Shown: positions 1 to 8,483 of the stretch, piece by piece
How the letters are laid out: each line of letters opens with the position of its first letter
Numbering within the stretch: position 1 is the stretch's first letter
DNA from: Haloarchaeobius sp. FL176
Lineage (GTDB): Archaea; Halobacteriota; Halobacteria; Halobacteriales; Natrialbaceae
NCBI RefSeq assembly: GCF_024609245.1
Contig: NZ_JANJYH010000007.1
Coordinates: forward strand, 1 to 64,000
DNA: 64,000 nucleotides
Direction of reading: 5' to 3'
Translations under genes and position numbers: made by a program
The notes under the pieces: generated by a model
Told to the model about the DNA's origin: nothing
Seen by the model: the letters and a program-made list of their open reading frames with translations, nothing else
The model's database searches: none

Positions 1-46
1 GGCAACGAGGCGTTAAGCCCGCGAGCACTAACAGATCATGCCATTA
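1..46 (+). rRNA. 23S rRNA, 3' end (partial)
   Basis: The first bases match the conserved last helix region of haloarchaeal 23S rRNA (the stretch with AGGCGTTAAGCC and GAGCACTAACAGA). The gene begins outside the window. The exact 3' end is estimated from memory of related sequences and may be off by several bases. A spacer of about 130 nt separates it from the 5S gene. Confidence 0.85.
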
Positions 47-174
47 GTCATACCGCATACTGGGACCACCGAACTGTACTCGGAATGGTCCAGGCGCGAA
101 CTGGATTGCGCGAACACACGAGTGTAGATGACCGATGACGGTCCGTTGCAACGGTTCGATTCCGTTGGTCGGCG

Positions 175-296
175 TTAAGGCGGCCACAGCGGCGAGGTAA
201 CACCCGTACCCATCCCGAACACGGAAGTTAAGCTCGCCAGCGTGTCGGGGAGTACTGGAGTGCGCGAGCCTCTGGGAAACGCGATTCGCCGCCTGC
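175..296 (+). rRNA. 5S rRNA
   Basis: This 122-nt segment starts TTAAGGCGGCC and ends CGCCGCCT, so its ends pair as helix I. It contains the 5S signatures CCCGTACCCATCCCGAACACGG and the loop E/helix IV region ending in GCGCGAGCCTCTGGGAAA. It follows the 23S end in the usual rRNA operon order. The tRNA-Cys that often follows 5S in haloarchaea was looked for up to position 490 and was not seen. Confidence 0.95.
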
Positions 297-489
297 CATT
301 CATACTTCATTCACGGTTTTCGACGAGCAACAGCCCCGTAGCGAGCTGTGGGTCGTCGAGTGCAGTTAGTAATCCGATGGCTACAGCCACGTCCATAGGT
401 CTCTTCGATAGGAGGTAAACAGACCAGGAGCGACAGCCACGTCACTCACCAGCAGTGCGCGTACACACGACCCAGCCAGCGACGCTGAG
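297..489. other. intergenic stretch after the rRNA operon
   Basis: I see no convincing gene here. No cloverleaf with a conserved GGTTCGAATCC arm is present, and short reading frames have no family resemblance. It probably contains the rRNA operon terminator. Confidence 0.5.
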
Positions 490-825
490 TCAGACGGAGA
501 ACTCGGCGCTGGCTTCGCAGTCGGCGTTGTTGGCGGCGAGGAACGCGGTGGCAGTGTAGCTTCCGGGTTCGGGGTCGTCCCAGCCGCAGTCGTAGGTGAC
601 GGACTCGCCGGCGTCGAGCGACGTGGACTGGAGCATCTGTGCGAACATGCGGCCCTCGGCGAACGACCAGATCTCGGTGTCGCCGTCCTCGACGACGAGC
701 ACGTCGTGGGTCTGTGCGTTCGAGAACTGGAGGTCGACGGAACCGAGGTCGTCGTTGGTGACGGTGAAAGAGAACGACACCTCGTCGGCGGACGCGTCGA
801 CGTCGAGCTGCCCGGTGAGTGTCAT
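490..825 (-). CDS. BsuPI-domain protein (intracellular proteinase inhibitor-like)
   Basis: This 111-aa protein has no signal peptide or membrane segment. Its beta-rich pattern resembles the BsuPI (intracellular proteinase inhibitor) domain: a strand with SFTVTNDD near residue 20, then LQFSNAQTHDVLV, EIWSF and, after a DAGES turn, a tyrosine-rich GSYTATAFL strand near the end. That order is typical of the family, which has an immunoglobulin-like fold. In Bacillus the founding member inhibits a cytoplasmic serine protease; the role in haloarchaea is unknown. The start codon lies about 26 nt downstream of a CCTATACG box, consistent with a leaderless mRNA. It is divergent from the next gene. Confidence 0.75.
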   Translation of the reverse strand: MTLTGQLDVDASADEVSFSFTVTNDDLGSVDLQFSNAQTHDVLVVEDGDTEIWSFAEGRMFAQMLQSTSLDAGESVTYDCGWDDPEPGSYTATAFLAANNADCEASAEFSV

Positions 826-910
826 AGCTGGCGGTTCTGTCGGTGAGCGTATAGGCGTTCCGCCGAGTCGCCATCGTTAAAGCTGGTGTTCGCATAACCG
901 GAAGTTGATT

Positions 911-1570
911 ATGGAGTTCGACCCCGACAGGCCGCGGGGGATGTTGTCGCGCGCGGACCGCGAGTACCTCCTCGGGTTGACAGAGATGGAGCACGAGCAG
1001 TCGAAGCGCAACGCGGAGGCACGCATCCGCAAGCGGGTCACCGAGGGCATCGTGGACTTCTACCTCTTGATTCGCAATCTGGAGCGCAAGGACAGGAAGC
1101 AGATATTCGAGAAGGGGATGGACGACCCGGCGTTCCGGTACGGGCTGATCGGGATGCAGACGTTCGCCTACATGGGCATGAAGGAGACGGGAATGGAGTT
1201 CGAACACGTCCTCGAGCCCGCAATCACGCGAGCGGAGGAGGTGTACGCGGCGGAGGGGTTCGACAGCACGGTCGACGTGGATGTCACGTTCGACGTGGAC
1301 GTGACTCTCAGTACGGGCCTCGATTCCGTCGCGGAGCGTCTCCGTGCTGGCGAGGCTGTCGGCCCGAACGAGTTCCTCTCGGTGATGGGTGGTGAGGGGG
1401 ACGTACTGGAGGACGTCGAGGCGGTGACGCTGGACCTGAGCGCGGGCGGCATCGGGATGGAGCACGGCGAGTTCGTCGACCGGGTCGCCGCCTTCCTCGA
1501 CGGCGATACGACGTGGGAGAACGAGGAACGGGTCCACATCGCCGTCGGCGACGACGTGGGCTCGACGTAG
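911..1570 (+). CDS. conserved haloarchaeal protein of unknown function
   Basis: The product is 219 aa, soluble and acidic. I recognise it only as a type of protein seen in haloarchaea and cannot assign a function. The first half is helical and charged (MLSRADREYLLGLTE, EARIRKRVTEGIVDFYLLIR), resembling a small regulatory or coiled domain. The C-terminal half has alternating beta-like segments (STVDVDVTFDVDVTLSTG). The ATG at 911 is preferred to an in-frame TTG two codons upstream. Its TAG stop directly abuts the stop codon of the convergent exporter, with no spacer. Confidence 0.7.
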   Translation: MEFDPDRPRGMLSRADREYLLGLTEMEHEQSKRNAEARIRKRVTEGIVDFYLLIRNLERKDRKQIFEKGMDDPAFRYGLIGMQTFAYMGMKETGMEFEHVLEPAITRAEEVYAAEGFDSTVDVDVTFDVDVTLSTGLDSVAERLRAGEAVGPNEFLSVMGGEGDVLEDVEAVTLDLSAGGIGMEHGEFVDRVAAFLDGDTTWENEERVHIAVGDDVGST

Positions 1571-4123
1571 TCAGTTCGGGACCGACCGGCCCCAGAGCGC
1601 GAGCATACTCGGGAGGACGAGCACGGCGCCGACGAACGCGAAGACGATGGCGACGCCGATGACGATACCGAAGCGCTGGAGCGACGGGACGATGGCGAGC
1701 GCGAGCGTCGAGAAGCCGGCGGCGGTGGTCACCGCGCTGCCGAGGAGTGCGCCGCCGGTGCCGTCGATGGTTGCGGTGAGGGCGTCGTCGATGTCGCCGA
1801 GACGTTCGAGCTCGTCGGTGAAGCGTTCGGACATGTGGATGCTGTAGTCGACGCCGAGCCCGATGCCCAGACTGGTGATGAGCGCGGTCTGTGCGTTGAA
1901 CGGAATTTCGAGCAGGTACATCACGCCGAGCACCCACGCGAGCGAGAGCACGACGGGCACGATGGTGACGGCGCCGAGGCTGGCGTAGCCGTCGAAGAGA
2001 CGGTAGCCGACGACGAGCACGGCGAGCACGGCGAGCACGGTCACGACGAGCGTGAGGACGACGGTCTCGAGCAGGCCGTCTTGCACGATGGCGGTGATGA
2101 CCGGCTGTCCGGTAGCGGTCGCGGTGAGCCCGTCGCCCTGGGCGGGTTCGACGGCGGTTTGCATCTCGTCCCGGACCTGCGGCACGGCAGCGCCACCCTG
2201 GATGGACACCTGCAGGCGGAGTGCCTCGTACTCGCCGGCGGCGTTGCGGGCGACGACCTGGCGGGCCTGCTCGGGTGCGGTCCGATAGAGCCCGTCGTAC
2301 ACCGCGCTCAGGTCCTGGTCGGGGACGCCGTCGTCGTCGGTGTCGGCCGCGGCGACCGTCGCGGCGAACGTCTCGTTCTGTGCGGCGACCGTCTGGATTG
2401 TCGCGACGGGGTCGAGGATGCGCGGTTCACCGTCGGCGAGCGTGATGACCGTCTCGCTCCCGGCGGCACGTTCGCGCACGGCGACGACCCGGTCCAATGT
2501 CCCCGGGTCGGTTACCCGCCCCTCGATGAGCAGTTCGGCGCGGCTGGTGTCGCGCTGCTGGAGGAAGTTGTCGTTGAGGAACGCGGCGTTCTGTCGGATG
2601 TTGTACTCGCCGGGCGCGAAGGGTTCGGGAAGTTGCTCCATCCAGTCCGGCGGCTGTTCGGTGAGGAAGTCGCTGCGGTCGAAGCTGGTGTCGATCTGGG
2701 TGCCGCCGTAGGCGCCGACGCCGCTGAGGAGGACGGCGACCAGAAGGATGACCACCGGTGCGCGCTTCGCGCCGACAGCCCCGAGCGAGAGGAGTCGGCC
2801 GACGACGGGAGTTCCGCCGCCGAAGGGGGCCTTTCGACGGTCCAGGCCGACGCGTTCGAGCAGGGCGTCGACCTCGACTTTGAGTGCGGGAATCAGCGCG
2901 CCGAAGACGACGAGCGTGCTGACGATGCCGGCGGCGCTGACGAGGCCGAAGTTCTGCAGGGGTGCGAGGGGGCTGACGAGGTTCGAGAGGAAGCCGATGG
3001 AAGTGGTGGCAGTCACCCAGACGAGCGCGATACCGACGCTACCGAGTGCGAGCACCATGCCGTCGCGCGCGCCGGGGTCGGGGTTGCCGTCGCGGAACTC
3101 GCGGTGGCGCATGAACACGTGGATGGCGTAGTCGATGGCGAGGCCGATGAGCAGGATGGGGACGGCGATGAGCGTCGTCCCGAAGGGGATGTCGAGCCAG
3201 CCCATGAAGCCCTGCATCCAGACGAGGACGAGTCCGATGCCGAAGATACTGAGGACGATGTCGACGAGGTCGCGGTAGGCGACGACGAGCGTGAGGATGA
3301 CGAGCAGCAGCGCGACGGGGCCGATGATGGCGAAGCTGTCGCCGATGGAGCGTCCGGTCTCGTCCTCGACGATGCCGACCCCGAAGACGAACGCGTCGTC
3401 GCCGAAGCGGTCGGCCGCGAGTGCCTGCATGTCGAGCTGGGCGCTGGAGACGGACTCCGAGATACCATCACTGCCACCGGTGTCCTGGAAGGCGACGACG
3501 ACGGTGGCGTTCGTGCTCGTGGTGCCGGGCTGGTAGTGCGTCGGGAGCAGCGTGAGGGGGTCCTGTCCGCCGGTGGGTACGTCGGTGTCCGGCGAGAGGA
3601 CGCGCTCGACGAGCCGCTCGACCTCGGAGGCGTTGCGGGATTCCAGTGCGTCGGTCTGTGTTGTGAGATTCGGCGGCGGCCCGCCGGGTCGACCGGCCGC
3701 CGCGCGGTCCTGCTGAGCAGCCGCGATGGCGACGACGTTGGCGACGCTGACGGTGCTCGGTTCAGCGGCCAGGGTCGCAGCGACGGAGTCGTTCTCGGCG
3801 AGTGATTGCTGGAAGGCGAGTATCTCGAGCAGTGACTCCCGTGTGAGAACGTTGTCGTTCCGGACCACGACCTGCACCGTGGTTCGGTTCGCCGCGTCGG
3901 GGTCGCCGAAGTTGGCGTTCACGTAGTCGAGCTTGTCCGCGGCGACCGTCTCCGTCTGGAAGCTGTCCGTCGAGGTGGACATCTCGACCTGTCCCGCGGC
4001 GCTGCCAACGATAGCCGTCGCCACGAGCAAGACGAGTATCACGAGCTTGCTGTGCGAGATAATCCCGTCAGCGACTCGAACCGCCACAGACCCCTCCGTT
4101 CGTTCCGTTGACTCGTCGTTCAC
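1571..4123 (-). CDS. RND/MMPL superfamily exporter
   Basis: This 850-aa membrane protein has two repeats, each with one membrane helix, a large extracellular loop and a block of five to six helices (for example LVILVLLVATAIVGSA near the start and ALLLVILTLVVAYRDLV). Each block contains the sterol-sensing-like motif GLAIDYAIHVFMR or GLGVDYSIHMSERF, which is typical of archaeal RND/MMPL transporters. Families of this kind use the proton motive force to export lipids, drugs or hydrophobic compounds; the substrate here is unknown. The GTG at 4123 (VNDESTER) is preferred over an upstream frame extension, because that extension would translate through a TATA-like box and a 21-bp palindrome at 4176-4196. 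The gene is probably single and controlled at that palindrome. Confidence 0.88.
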   Translation of the reverse strand: MNDESTERTEGSVAVRVADGIISHSKLVILVLLVATAIVGSAAGQVEMSTSTDSFQTETVAADKLDYVNANFGDPDAANRTTVQVVVRNDNVLTRESLLEILAFQQSLAENDSVAATLAAEPSTVSVANVVAIAAAQQDRAAAGRPGGPPPNLTTQTDALESRNASEVERLVERVLSPDTDVPTGGQDPLTLLPTHYQPGTTSTNATVVVAFQDTGGSDGISESVSSAQLDMQALAADRFGDDAFVFGVGIVEDETGRSIGDSFAIIGPVALLLVILTLVVAYRDLVDIVLSIFGIGLVLVWMQGFMGWLDIPFGTTLIAVPILLIGLAIDYAIHVFMRHREFRDGNPDPGARDGMVLALGSVGIALVWVTATTSIGFLSNLVSPLAPLQNFGLVSAAGIVSTLVVFGALIPALKVEVDALLERVGLDRRKAPFGGGTPVVGRLLSLGAVGAKRAPVVILLVAVLLSGVGAYGGTQIDTSFDRSDFLTEQPPDWMEQLPEPFAPGEYNIRQNAAFLNDNFLQQRDTSRAELLIEGRVTDPGTLDRVVAVRERAAGSETVITLADGEPRILDPVATIQTVAAQNETFAATVAAADTDDDGVPDQDLSAVYDGLYRTAPEQARQVVARNAAGEYEALRLQVSIQGGAAVPQVRDEMQTAVEPAQGDGLTATATGQPVITAIVQDGLLETVVLTLVVTVLAVLAVLVVGYRLFDGYASLGAVTIVPVVLSLAWVLGVMYLLEIPFNAQTALITSLGIGLGVDYSIHMSERFTDELERLGDIDDALTATIDGTGGALLGSAVTTAAGFSTLALAIVPSLQRFGIVIGVAIVFAFVGAVLVLPSMLALWGRSVPN

Positions 4124-4175
4124 GAACGGGAGTGCCAGTGGTAGCGACAAAGCAGTTACGGTGAACCGGATACAA

Positions 4176-4196
4176 TATAATCCATAATGGATTATA
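4176..4196. promoter_or_regulatory. 21-bp palindromic operator in a divergent promoter region
   Basis: TATAATCCAT-A-ATGGATTATA is a perfect inverted repeat with 10-bp arms and one central base. It abuts the minus-strand TATA-like element TTATATTGTA (4171-4180), 50-70 nt before the exporter start. The DUF2797-like gene lies on the other side. The symmetry suggests a dimeric repressor, but no regulator gene is adjacent. Confidence 0.6.
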
Positions 4197-4244
4197 CAGG
4201 GTGCGAACGACACGGCTTTAGCCCGAACGGCGTTACATCGACGC

Positions 4245-5003
4245 GTGCAGGTCGTCGGCTATCGGACGGAGACCACGACGGATGCACCAGCGCTGCTGCT
4301 GGCGAGCGACGGCACGGTCGAGCGAGAACCGCTCACACCGGGAGCGACGCTATCGTTCTCGCTGGGCGACCGCTGGTGTGCCGGCTCCGTCGACGGCGAC
4401 GACCACTACGCCTGCGACCGAACCGGAGCACCCTACTGTGACCAGCACACGAGCCGGTGGCCGTGTGCTCGGTGTACTGGCAACTGCGACCGGCCGCTGG
4501 CGAACTGTCGCGAGGAGCACGCGGTGTATCTCGCGGCGTTCGCGCCGGACGTGTTCAAGGTCGGCGTGACGAAGTCGGGGCGCCTGGGGACGCGACTCCG
4601 GGAGCAGGGGGCCGACCGGGGGGCGCACGTCCACACGGTCTCCGACGGCCGGATCGCCCGGCAGCTGGAGGCCGAGTACGCCGAGGAGATCCCGGACCGC
4701 GTGCGCGTGGCCACGAAGGTCGCCGGGCTCCACGCGTCCGTCGACGAGGCGGCGTGGGCCGCCCTCCTCGACGGGTTCGAGGTGCTCGAGACGTTCGCGT
4801 TCGACTACGGGCTGGCCCTCGACGCGCGACCGGTGCCAGAGACGCTACTCTCCGGAACGGTCCGCGGTGTGCAGGGTCGAGTCCTCGTCCTCGACCGGGG
4901 CGGGACGACGTACGCGGTCGACCTCCGGGAGCTCGTGGGCTACGGGGTCACCCGTGAGGCGACCGACCGACGGCTCCAGTCGAGTCTCGGGTCGTTCTCG
5001 TAG
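4245..5003 (+). CDS. DUF2797-family protein
   Basis: The product is 252 aa. Residues 45-105 carry a cysteine-rich cluster (CDRTGAPYCDQH, WPCARCTGNCDRPLANC), likely a zinc-binding site. It is followed by a segment resembling a GIY-YIG nuclease fold (VYLAAFAPDVFKVGVTKSGRLGTRLREQG), as described for DUF2797. The C-terminal 60 residues look like a small beta domain. DUF2797 proteins have no proven function; a nucleic-acid role is an inference. The gene starts with GTG, has a TTTAG box about 26 nt upstream, and so is probably leaderless. Confidence 0.8.
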   Translation: MQVVGYRTETTTDAPALLLASDGTVEREPLTPGATLSFSLGDRWCAGSVDGDDHYACDRTGAPYCDQHTSRWPCARCTGNCDRPLANCREEHAVYLAAFAPDVFKVGVTKSGRLGTRLREQGADRGAHVHTVSDGRIARQLEAEYAEEIPDRVRVATKVAGLHASVDEAAWAALLDGFEVLETFAFDYGLALDARPVPETLLSGTVRGVQGRVLVLDRGGTTYAVDLRELVGYGVTREATDRRLQSSLGSFS

Positions 5004-5064
5004 GACGAGGACGTGCTCCCCCGCGAGAAAAACCCTTTTCGGGACGGAGGAAGAAGCGAACCGT

Positions 5065-5469
5065 ATGGCAGAAGACGAGGAGACAGGCGAGGAGCCCCAG
5101 AACGGAGACGACGAGCAGAAATCCTTCCGTGAGCGCGTCGAGGAGATCCGCGAGCGCCGCGAGGAGGAGTCCGACGACGACCGACGCGAGCGCATGGAAG
5201 AGATGATGGGCGGCGGCGACGGTGGCCCGGGCGGTCCCGGTGGCCCCGGCGGCATGGGCGGCGGAATGGGTGGCGGCGGCGGCAACCCGTTCGCCCAGAT
5301 GATGGGCGGCATGATGGGCGGTGGCCCGGGTGGCGGCATGGGTCCCGGCGGCCGTGACGAGGGCTCGGACAACGAGGAACTCGTCCGCGAGGTCCGCCAG
5401 CTCCGCGACGAGGTGCGCGACCAGACTCGCGCGCTCAAGCGCATCGCGGACGCCATCGAAGACGACTAA
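5065..5469 (+). CDS. Gly/Met-rich acidic protein with flanking charged helices
   Basis: This 134-aa protein has three parts. Residues 1-50 are highly charged and predicted helical (FRERVEEIRERREEESDDDR). Residues 50-100 are almost only glycine, methionine and proline (MMGGGDGGPGGPGGPGGMGG and similar). Residues 100-134 are a helix with heptad character (ELVREVRQLRDEVRDQTRAL). No known domain is recognised. A TATA-like AAAACCC element 25-35 nt before the ATG supports independent expression. Its function is unknown; the layout suggests an oligomerising protein with a flexible core. Confidence 0.7.
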   Translation: MAEDEETGEEPQNGDDEQKSFRERVEEIRERREEESDDDRRERMEEMMGGGDGGPGGPGGPGGMGGGMGGGGGNPFAQMMGGMMGGGPGGGMGPGGRDEGSDNEELVREVRQLRDEVRDQTRALKRIADAIEDD

Positions 5470-5554
5470 CCGGATAGTTGGGTCGCGAGCAGCGCCGCGG
5501 CGCTCGTTCGTTCAGTCGGAACGCACCCGACACTTTTTACAGGCTGGACGGCTG

Positions 5555-5821
5555 ATGGTGTGGACACAGATGTCGCTCTCGGCAGTCGCGCTGTACGTGC
5601 TGGCGAGGGAGCTCCCGGAGAGACACACCAAGGCGACGCTGTCGTTCGCCCCGGTGCTCGTCCTCGGGTCGCTCCTCCAGTTCACAACCGGCGACCCGGC
5701 GGTCCAGGGTACCGCGCTCGTGGCGGCGACGCTCGCCGGGGTAGGTGCTGCGCTGGTGGTGTCGGACGGGCTCAGAAAGCGGTTGACGTTCGCGCCGGAT
5801 ATCTACGAGACGTCCTCGTAG
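5555..5821 (+). CDS. small membrane protein
   Basis: The product is 88 aa with three likely membrane segments (SLSAVALYVLA, SFAPVLVLGSLLQF, ALVAATLAGVGAALVV) and a basic stretch GLRKRL before the C terminus. No named family is recognised. The ATG at 5555 is chosen because upstream sequence in the same frame is low-complexity serine/arginine shadow sequence. The last 19 bases overlap the 3' end of the convergent glycosyltransferase gene. Confidence 0.6.
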   Translation: MVWTQMSLSAVALYVLARELPERHTKATLSFAPVLVLGSLLQFTTGDPAVQGTALVAATLAGVGAALVVSDGLRKRLTFAPDIYETSS

Positions 5822-6903
5822 AGCGACTCCAGGCGGTCGATGGCGTGGTCGATACTGACCTCGTCGCGCCGGTCGAGACAGTTCTCCGAGAGCCGTTCGC
5901 GTTCGTCGAGCGCCCGCCGGATTCCCCGTCGGAAGCCGTCGATGTCGCCCCGTTCGAAGTGGTACCCGGTGACGTCGTCGTCGACCGTCTCGGCGAGCGC
6001 GCCGGCGTCCACACCGACGACGGGTGTGCCACAGGCGTTGGCCTCCAGCGCGACGAGGCCCTGTGTCTCGACGGGCGACGGGAACGTGAACACGTCGAGT
6101 GCGGAGTAGAAGGCTGGCATCTCGTCGCGGTCGAGGAATCCGAGGAAGCGAACGTCGGCGTCGCTGCTGCGTGCCTGCCGTTCGAGGTCGTCGCGGGCGG
6201 GGCCGTCACCGCCGAGAACGACCGTCACATCGAGGTCCTCCGCGGCAGTGATGATATCCGACAGTCGCTTCTCGTAGCCGTGCCGCCCCGTGTAACCGAG
6301 GAGCGTCCCCTCCAGGTCGTACCGCTCGCGGAACGCCGACGCGTCGACCGGGCGGAACTGCTCGATGTCGATGCCGTTCGAGAGCACCCTGACCGGCGTC
6401 TCGACGCCGACGTCGTCGACGAGCGTCCGTCGGGTCGGCTCCGACGGCGTGATGACGAGGTCTGCACGGTTGTAGAACCAGCGCTCGTAGTGTTCGCTCA
6501 GACGTCGGAGACCGCCCGTGATGCGGTCCGATGAGGCGATGTAGTTCGCGTACTCCGCGGTCGGCGTGTGGTACGACGCGACCAGCGGCTTGTCCTCGGA
6601 GCGGGCCAGCCGGAGGCTCGCGAGGCCGAGTCCGAACGCCGTGTGGGTGTGGATGATGTCGGCTTTCGTCGCCACCTCGGGCACCTGTGGTGCGCCGACG
6701 CGAAACCCCTCGTAGAACGGGAACGGGATCGAGCGGACCGGATGCTCGCTGGCCTCGGGCACGTGGTCGTCGGAGTCCGGATAGACCACGTCCATCCAGC
6801 CACCGTTGCGGTTCCAGCGGTCCCGCCAGGACTTGATAGTGTAGGTCACACCGTTTACCGTGGGCAGATAGGTATCGGTAAAGGCTGCAACCTGAAGCTC
6901 CAT
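5803..6903 (-). CDS. glycosyltransferase family 4 (GT-B)
   Basis: The product is 366 aa. The N-terminal half holds the acceptor-side Rossmann domain (FTDTYLPTVNGVTYTI, with a glycine-containing first loop). The C-terminal half holds the nucleotide-sugar domain with SNGIDIEQF, LLGYTGRHGYEKR and the conserved PSPVETQGLVALEANACGTP motif carrying the donor-binding glutamate pair. It resembles GT4 enzymes that add hexoses to lipid acceptors. No membrane segment is seen, so it is cytoplasmic or peripheral. A TTTAAG box 26 nt before the ATG gives it its own promoter in the 40-nt gap after the second glycosyltransferase. Confidence 0.9.
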   Translation of the reverse strand: MELQVAAFTDTYLPTVNGVTYTIKSWRDRWNRNGGWMDVVYPDSDDHVPEASEHPVRSIPFPFYEGFRVGAPQVPEVATKADIIHTHTAFGLGLASLRLARSEDKPLVASYHTPTAEYANYIASSDRITGGLRRLSEHYERWFYNRADLVITPSEPTRRTLVDDVGVETPVRVLSNGIDIEQFRPVDASAFRERYDLEGTLLGYTGRHGYEKRLSDIITAAEDLDVTVVLGGDGPARDDLERQARSSDADVRFLGFLDRDEMPAFYSALDVFTFPSPVETQGLVALEANACGTPVVGVDAGALAETVDDDVTGYHFERGDIDGFRRGIRRALDERERLSENCLDRRDEVSIDHAIDRLESLYEDVS

Positions 6904-6943
6904 TATCGGCCGATTGACCCTTGAGAACTTAAATCACGTGACT

Positions 6944-8023
6944 TCAGTATCGGTCTCGCAGGTCCCGGTACGTTGCGGCTAGCTCCGCCCCGATCTCTTC
7001 GAGTCCGTGCGATTCCGCGGTCTCGCGGGCGTTCGTTCCGAGGCGCTCGCGAAGCGCCGGGTTCGACTCGAGGCGCTCCAGTGCCGCTTTGAACTCCGCG
7101 AAGTCCTCGCAGATGAGACAGTCGTGGCCGTCCTCGAAGTACTCGCGGAAGACGGGGATGTCACGGAGCACGCAGGCCTTCTCGCAGGCCATCGCCTCCA
7201 GCACGACGAGGCCCTGGTTCTCGACCTTCGCGGGGAAGCAGAACACGTCGCCCGCGCCGTAGGCCATCCGCTTGTCGTCGACCCAGCCGGTGAAGGTGAC
7301 GTTCTCCGGCGGGTCGGTCGTCCACCGCCGCACGGTCTTCGACGCCGCTGGCCCCTCCTCGTAGGTGCCGAACCAGGTGAAGTCGTAGTCGGTGGCCTGC
7401 GCCAGCTCGCAGAACGTCGTCAGTCCTTTGCGCTCGAACACGTTCCCGACTGCGAAGACGACCATCCCGTCGAGACCGTACTCTTCGCGGGTATCCTCGC
7501 GGAACGACTCGTACCCCTGGAGCGGTTCGAGGTCGATACCGTTGGAGATCGGCTTGATCGGCGCGTCGACCGGGTACGACTCCAGAACCCCTTTCGTGTA
7601 CTCGGACGGACAGAGCACGAGGTCGGCCTGGGAGTAGAAATGCTTCAGGTAGACGCCCAGCGCCGGTGCGGCCACGTTCGAGAACCGGAACGAGTCCCGG
7701 AAGTCCTCCTTCGTCACGTGGGTGTGCAGGATCAGCGGGATGTCCTGTGCCTTCGCTCGGCGCGCGAGCGCGAGCGACACCGGGCCAGCCATGTTCAGGT
7801 GCGCGACGTCGTAGTCGACGAGGAGGTCGTCGCCGTACGCCCACGACGCGAACAGCGCGTCCGGGACGGACCCGTCGGTCCACGGCGACGTGACCACGTC
7901 GATCTCGGGGGCTGCCCGCGAGAGCGCTTCGCGCTGCTGGTCTGCGGCCGTGCCCATACCGCTCCGGTGCATCTGGGACTCCAGTTCGAGGTGGCTCAGG
8001 ACGCGCACTGTCGTGTCGGTCAC
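6944..8023 (-). CDS. glycosyltransferase family 4 (GT-B), second copy
   Basis: The 359-aa product is a GT4 enzyme of the same general type as its neighbour, but the two sequences are quite different. Visible motifs are PISNGIDLEPL, FAVGNVFERKGL, VTFTGWVDDKRM and PAKVENQGLVVLEAMACEKA, the last with the usual donor-binding glutamates. It lies upstream of the other glycosyltransferase on the same strand. Two GT4 enzymes in a row fit sequential sugar addition, for example a diglycosyl archaeol or glycan precursor. That is inferred from context, not shown. Confidence 0.9.
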   Translation of the reverse strand: MTDTTVRVLSHLELESQMHRSGMGTAADQQREALSRAAPEIDVVTSPWTDGSVPDALFASWAYGDDLLVDYDVAHLNMAGPVSLALARRAKAQDIPLILHTHVTKEDFRDSFRFSNVAAPALGVYLKHFYSQADLVLCPSEYTKGVLESYPVDAPIKPISNGIDLEPLQGYESFREDTREEYGLDGMVVFAVGNVFERKGLTTFCELAQATDYDFTWFGTYEEGPAASKTVRRWTTDPPENVTFTGWVDDKRMAYGAGDVFCFPAKVENQGLVVLEAMACEKACVLRDIPVFREYFEDGHDCLICEDFAEFKAALERLESNPALRERLGTNARETAESHGLEEIGAELAATYRDLRDRY

Positions 8024-8102
8024 CCGACGACAGAAAATAGGTTTCGACTCGCGACGGACAACGGTAGCCCTTTGCCGAACCGCCAGAAACCTCGTGATAG
8101 CA

Positions 8103-8378
8103 ATGAGCGTCGCTGCGGAGCGGATCGAACGGCTCGACGACCTGGCCCGCGAGGCGACCAGCGCTGGCGACGAGGGACGGGCCCGGTACTACGTGCGCCT
8201 GGCGAAGCGTATCGCCGAGCGGAATCGGCTCTCGCTCCCGCGTCGGTTCAAGCGCTTCACCTGCGACGCCTGCGACGCGTACCTCGTACCTGGCACGAAC
8301 GCGCGGGTGCGCCTGCAGGACGGCCACGTCGTGGTCACCTGTGACTGTGGAGCCCACGCGCGGTACCCGTACGAGTAG
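8103..8378 (+). CDS. rnp4: ribonuclease P protein component 4 (Rpp21 family)
   Basis: The 91-aa product is basic in its first half (helices LAREATSAGDEGRARYYVRL and KRIAERNRLSLPRRFKR). It ends with four cysteines as CDACDAY and TCDCGAH, the zinc ribbon of archaeal Rpr2/Rpp21. It binds the specificity domain of RNase P RNA together with Rpp29 during tRNA 5' maturation. The ATG at 8103 gives the usual family length. It is followed 105 nt later by a YhbY-type gene, a conserved haloarchaeal neighbour. Confidence 0.93.
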   Translation: MSVAAERIERLDDLAREATSAGDEGRARYYVRLAKRIAERNRLSLPRRFKRFTCDACDAYLVPGTNARVRLQDGHVVVTCDCGAHARYPYE

Positions 8379-8483
8379 CGCCCGAACGAGCGGGAAAACG
8401 GCCCCGAGCGGCGGCGCTATCCCGGTTCTCGCGGCTGCTGGGAACAACATTCAAACCGCTGGACCGCGAAGCCGGAGCCACGA

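Noticed and set aside
1835..3805. A 656-codon frame antisense to the RND exporter
   Set aside because: It has an acidic, repetitive composition and no motif; the exporter on the other strand has all expected helices and motifs.
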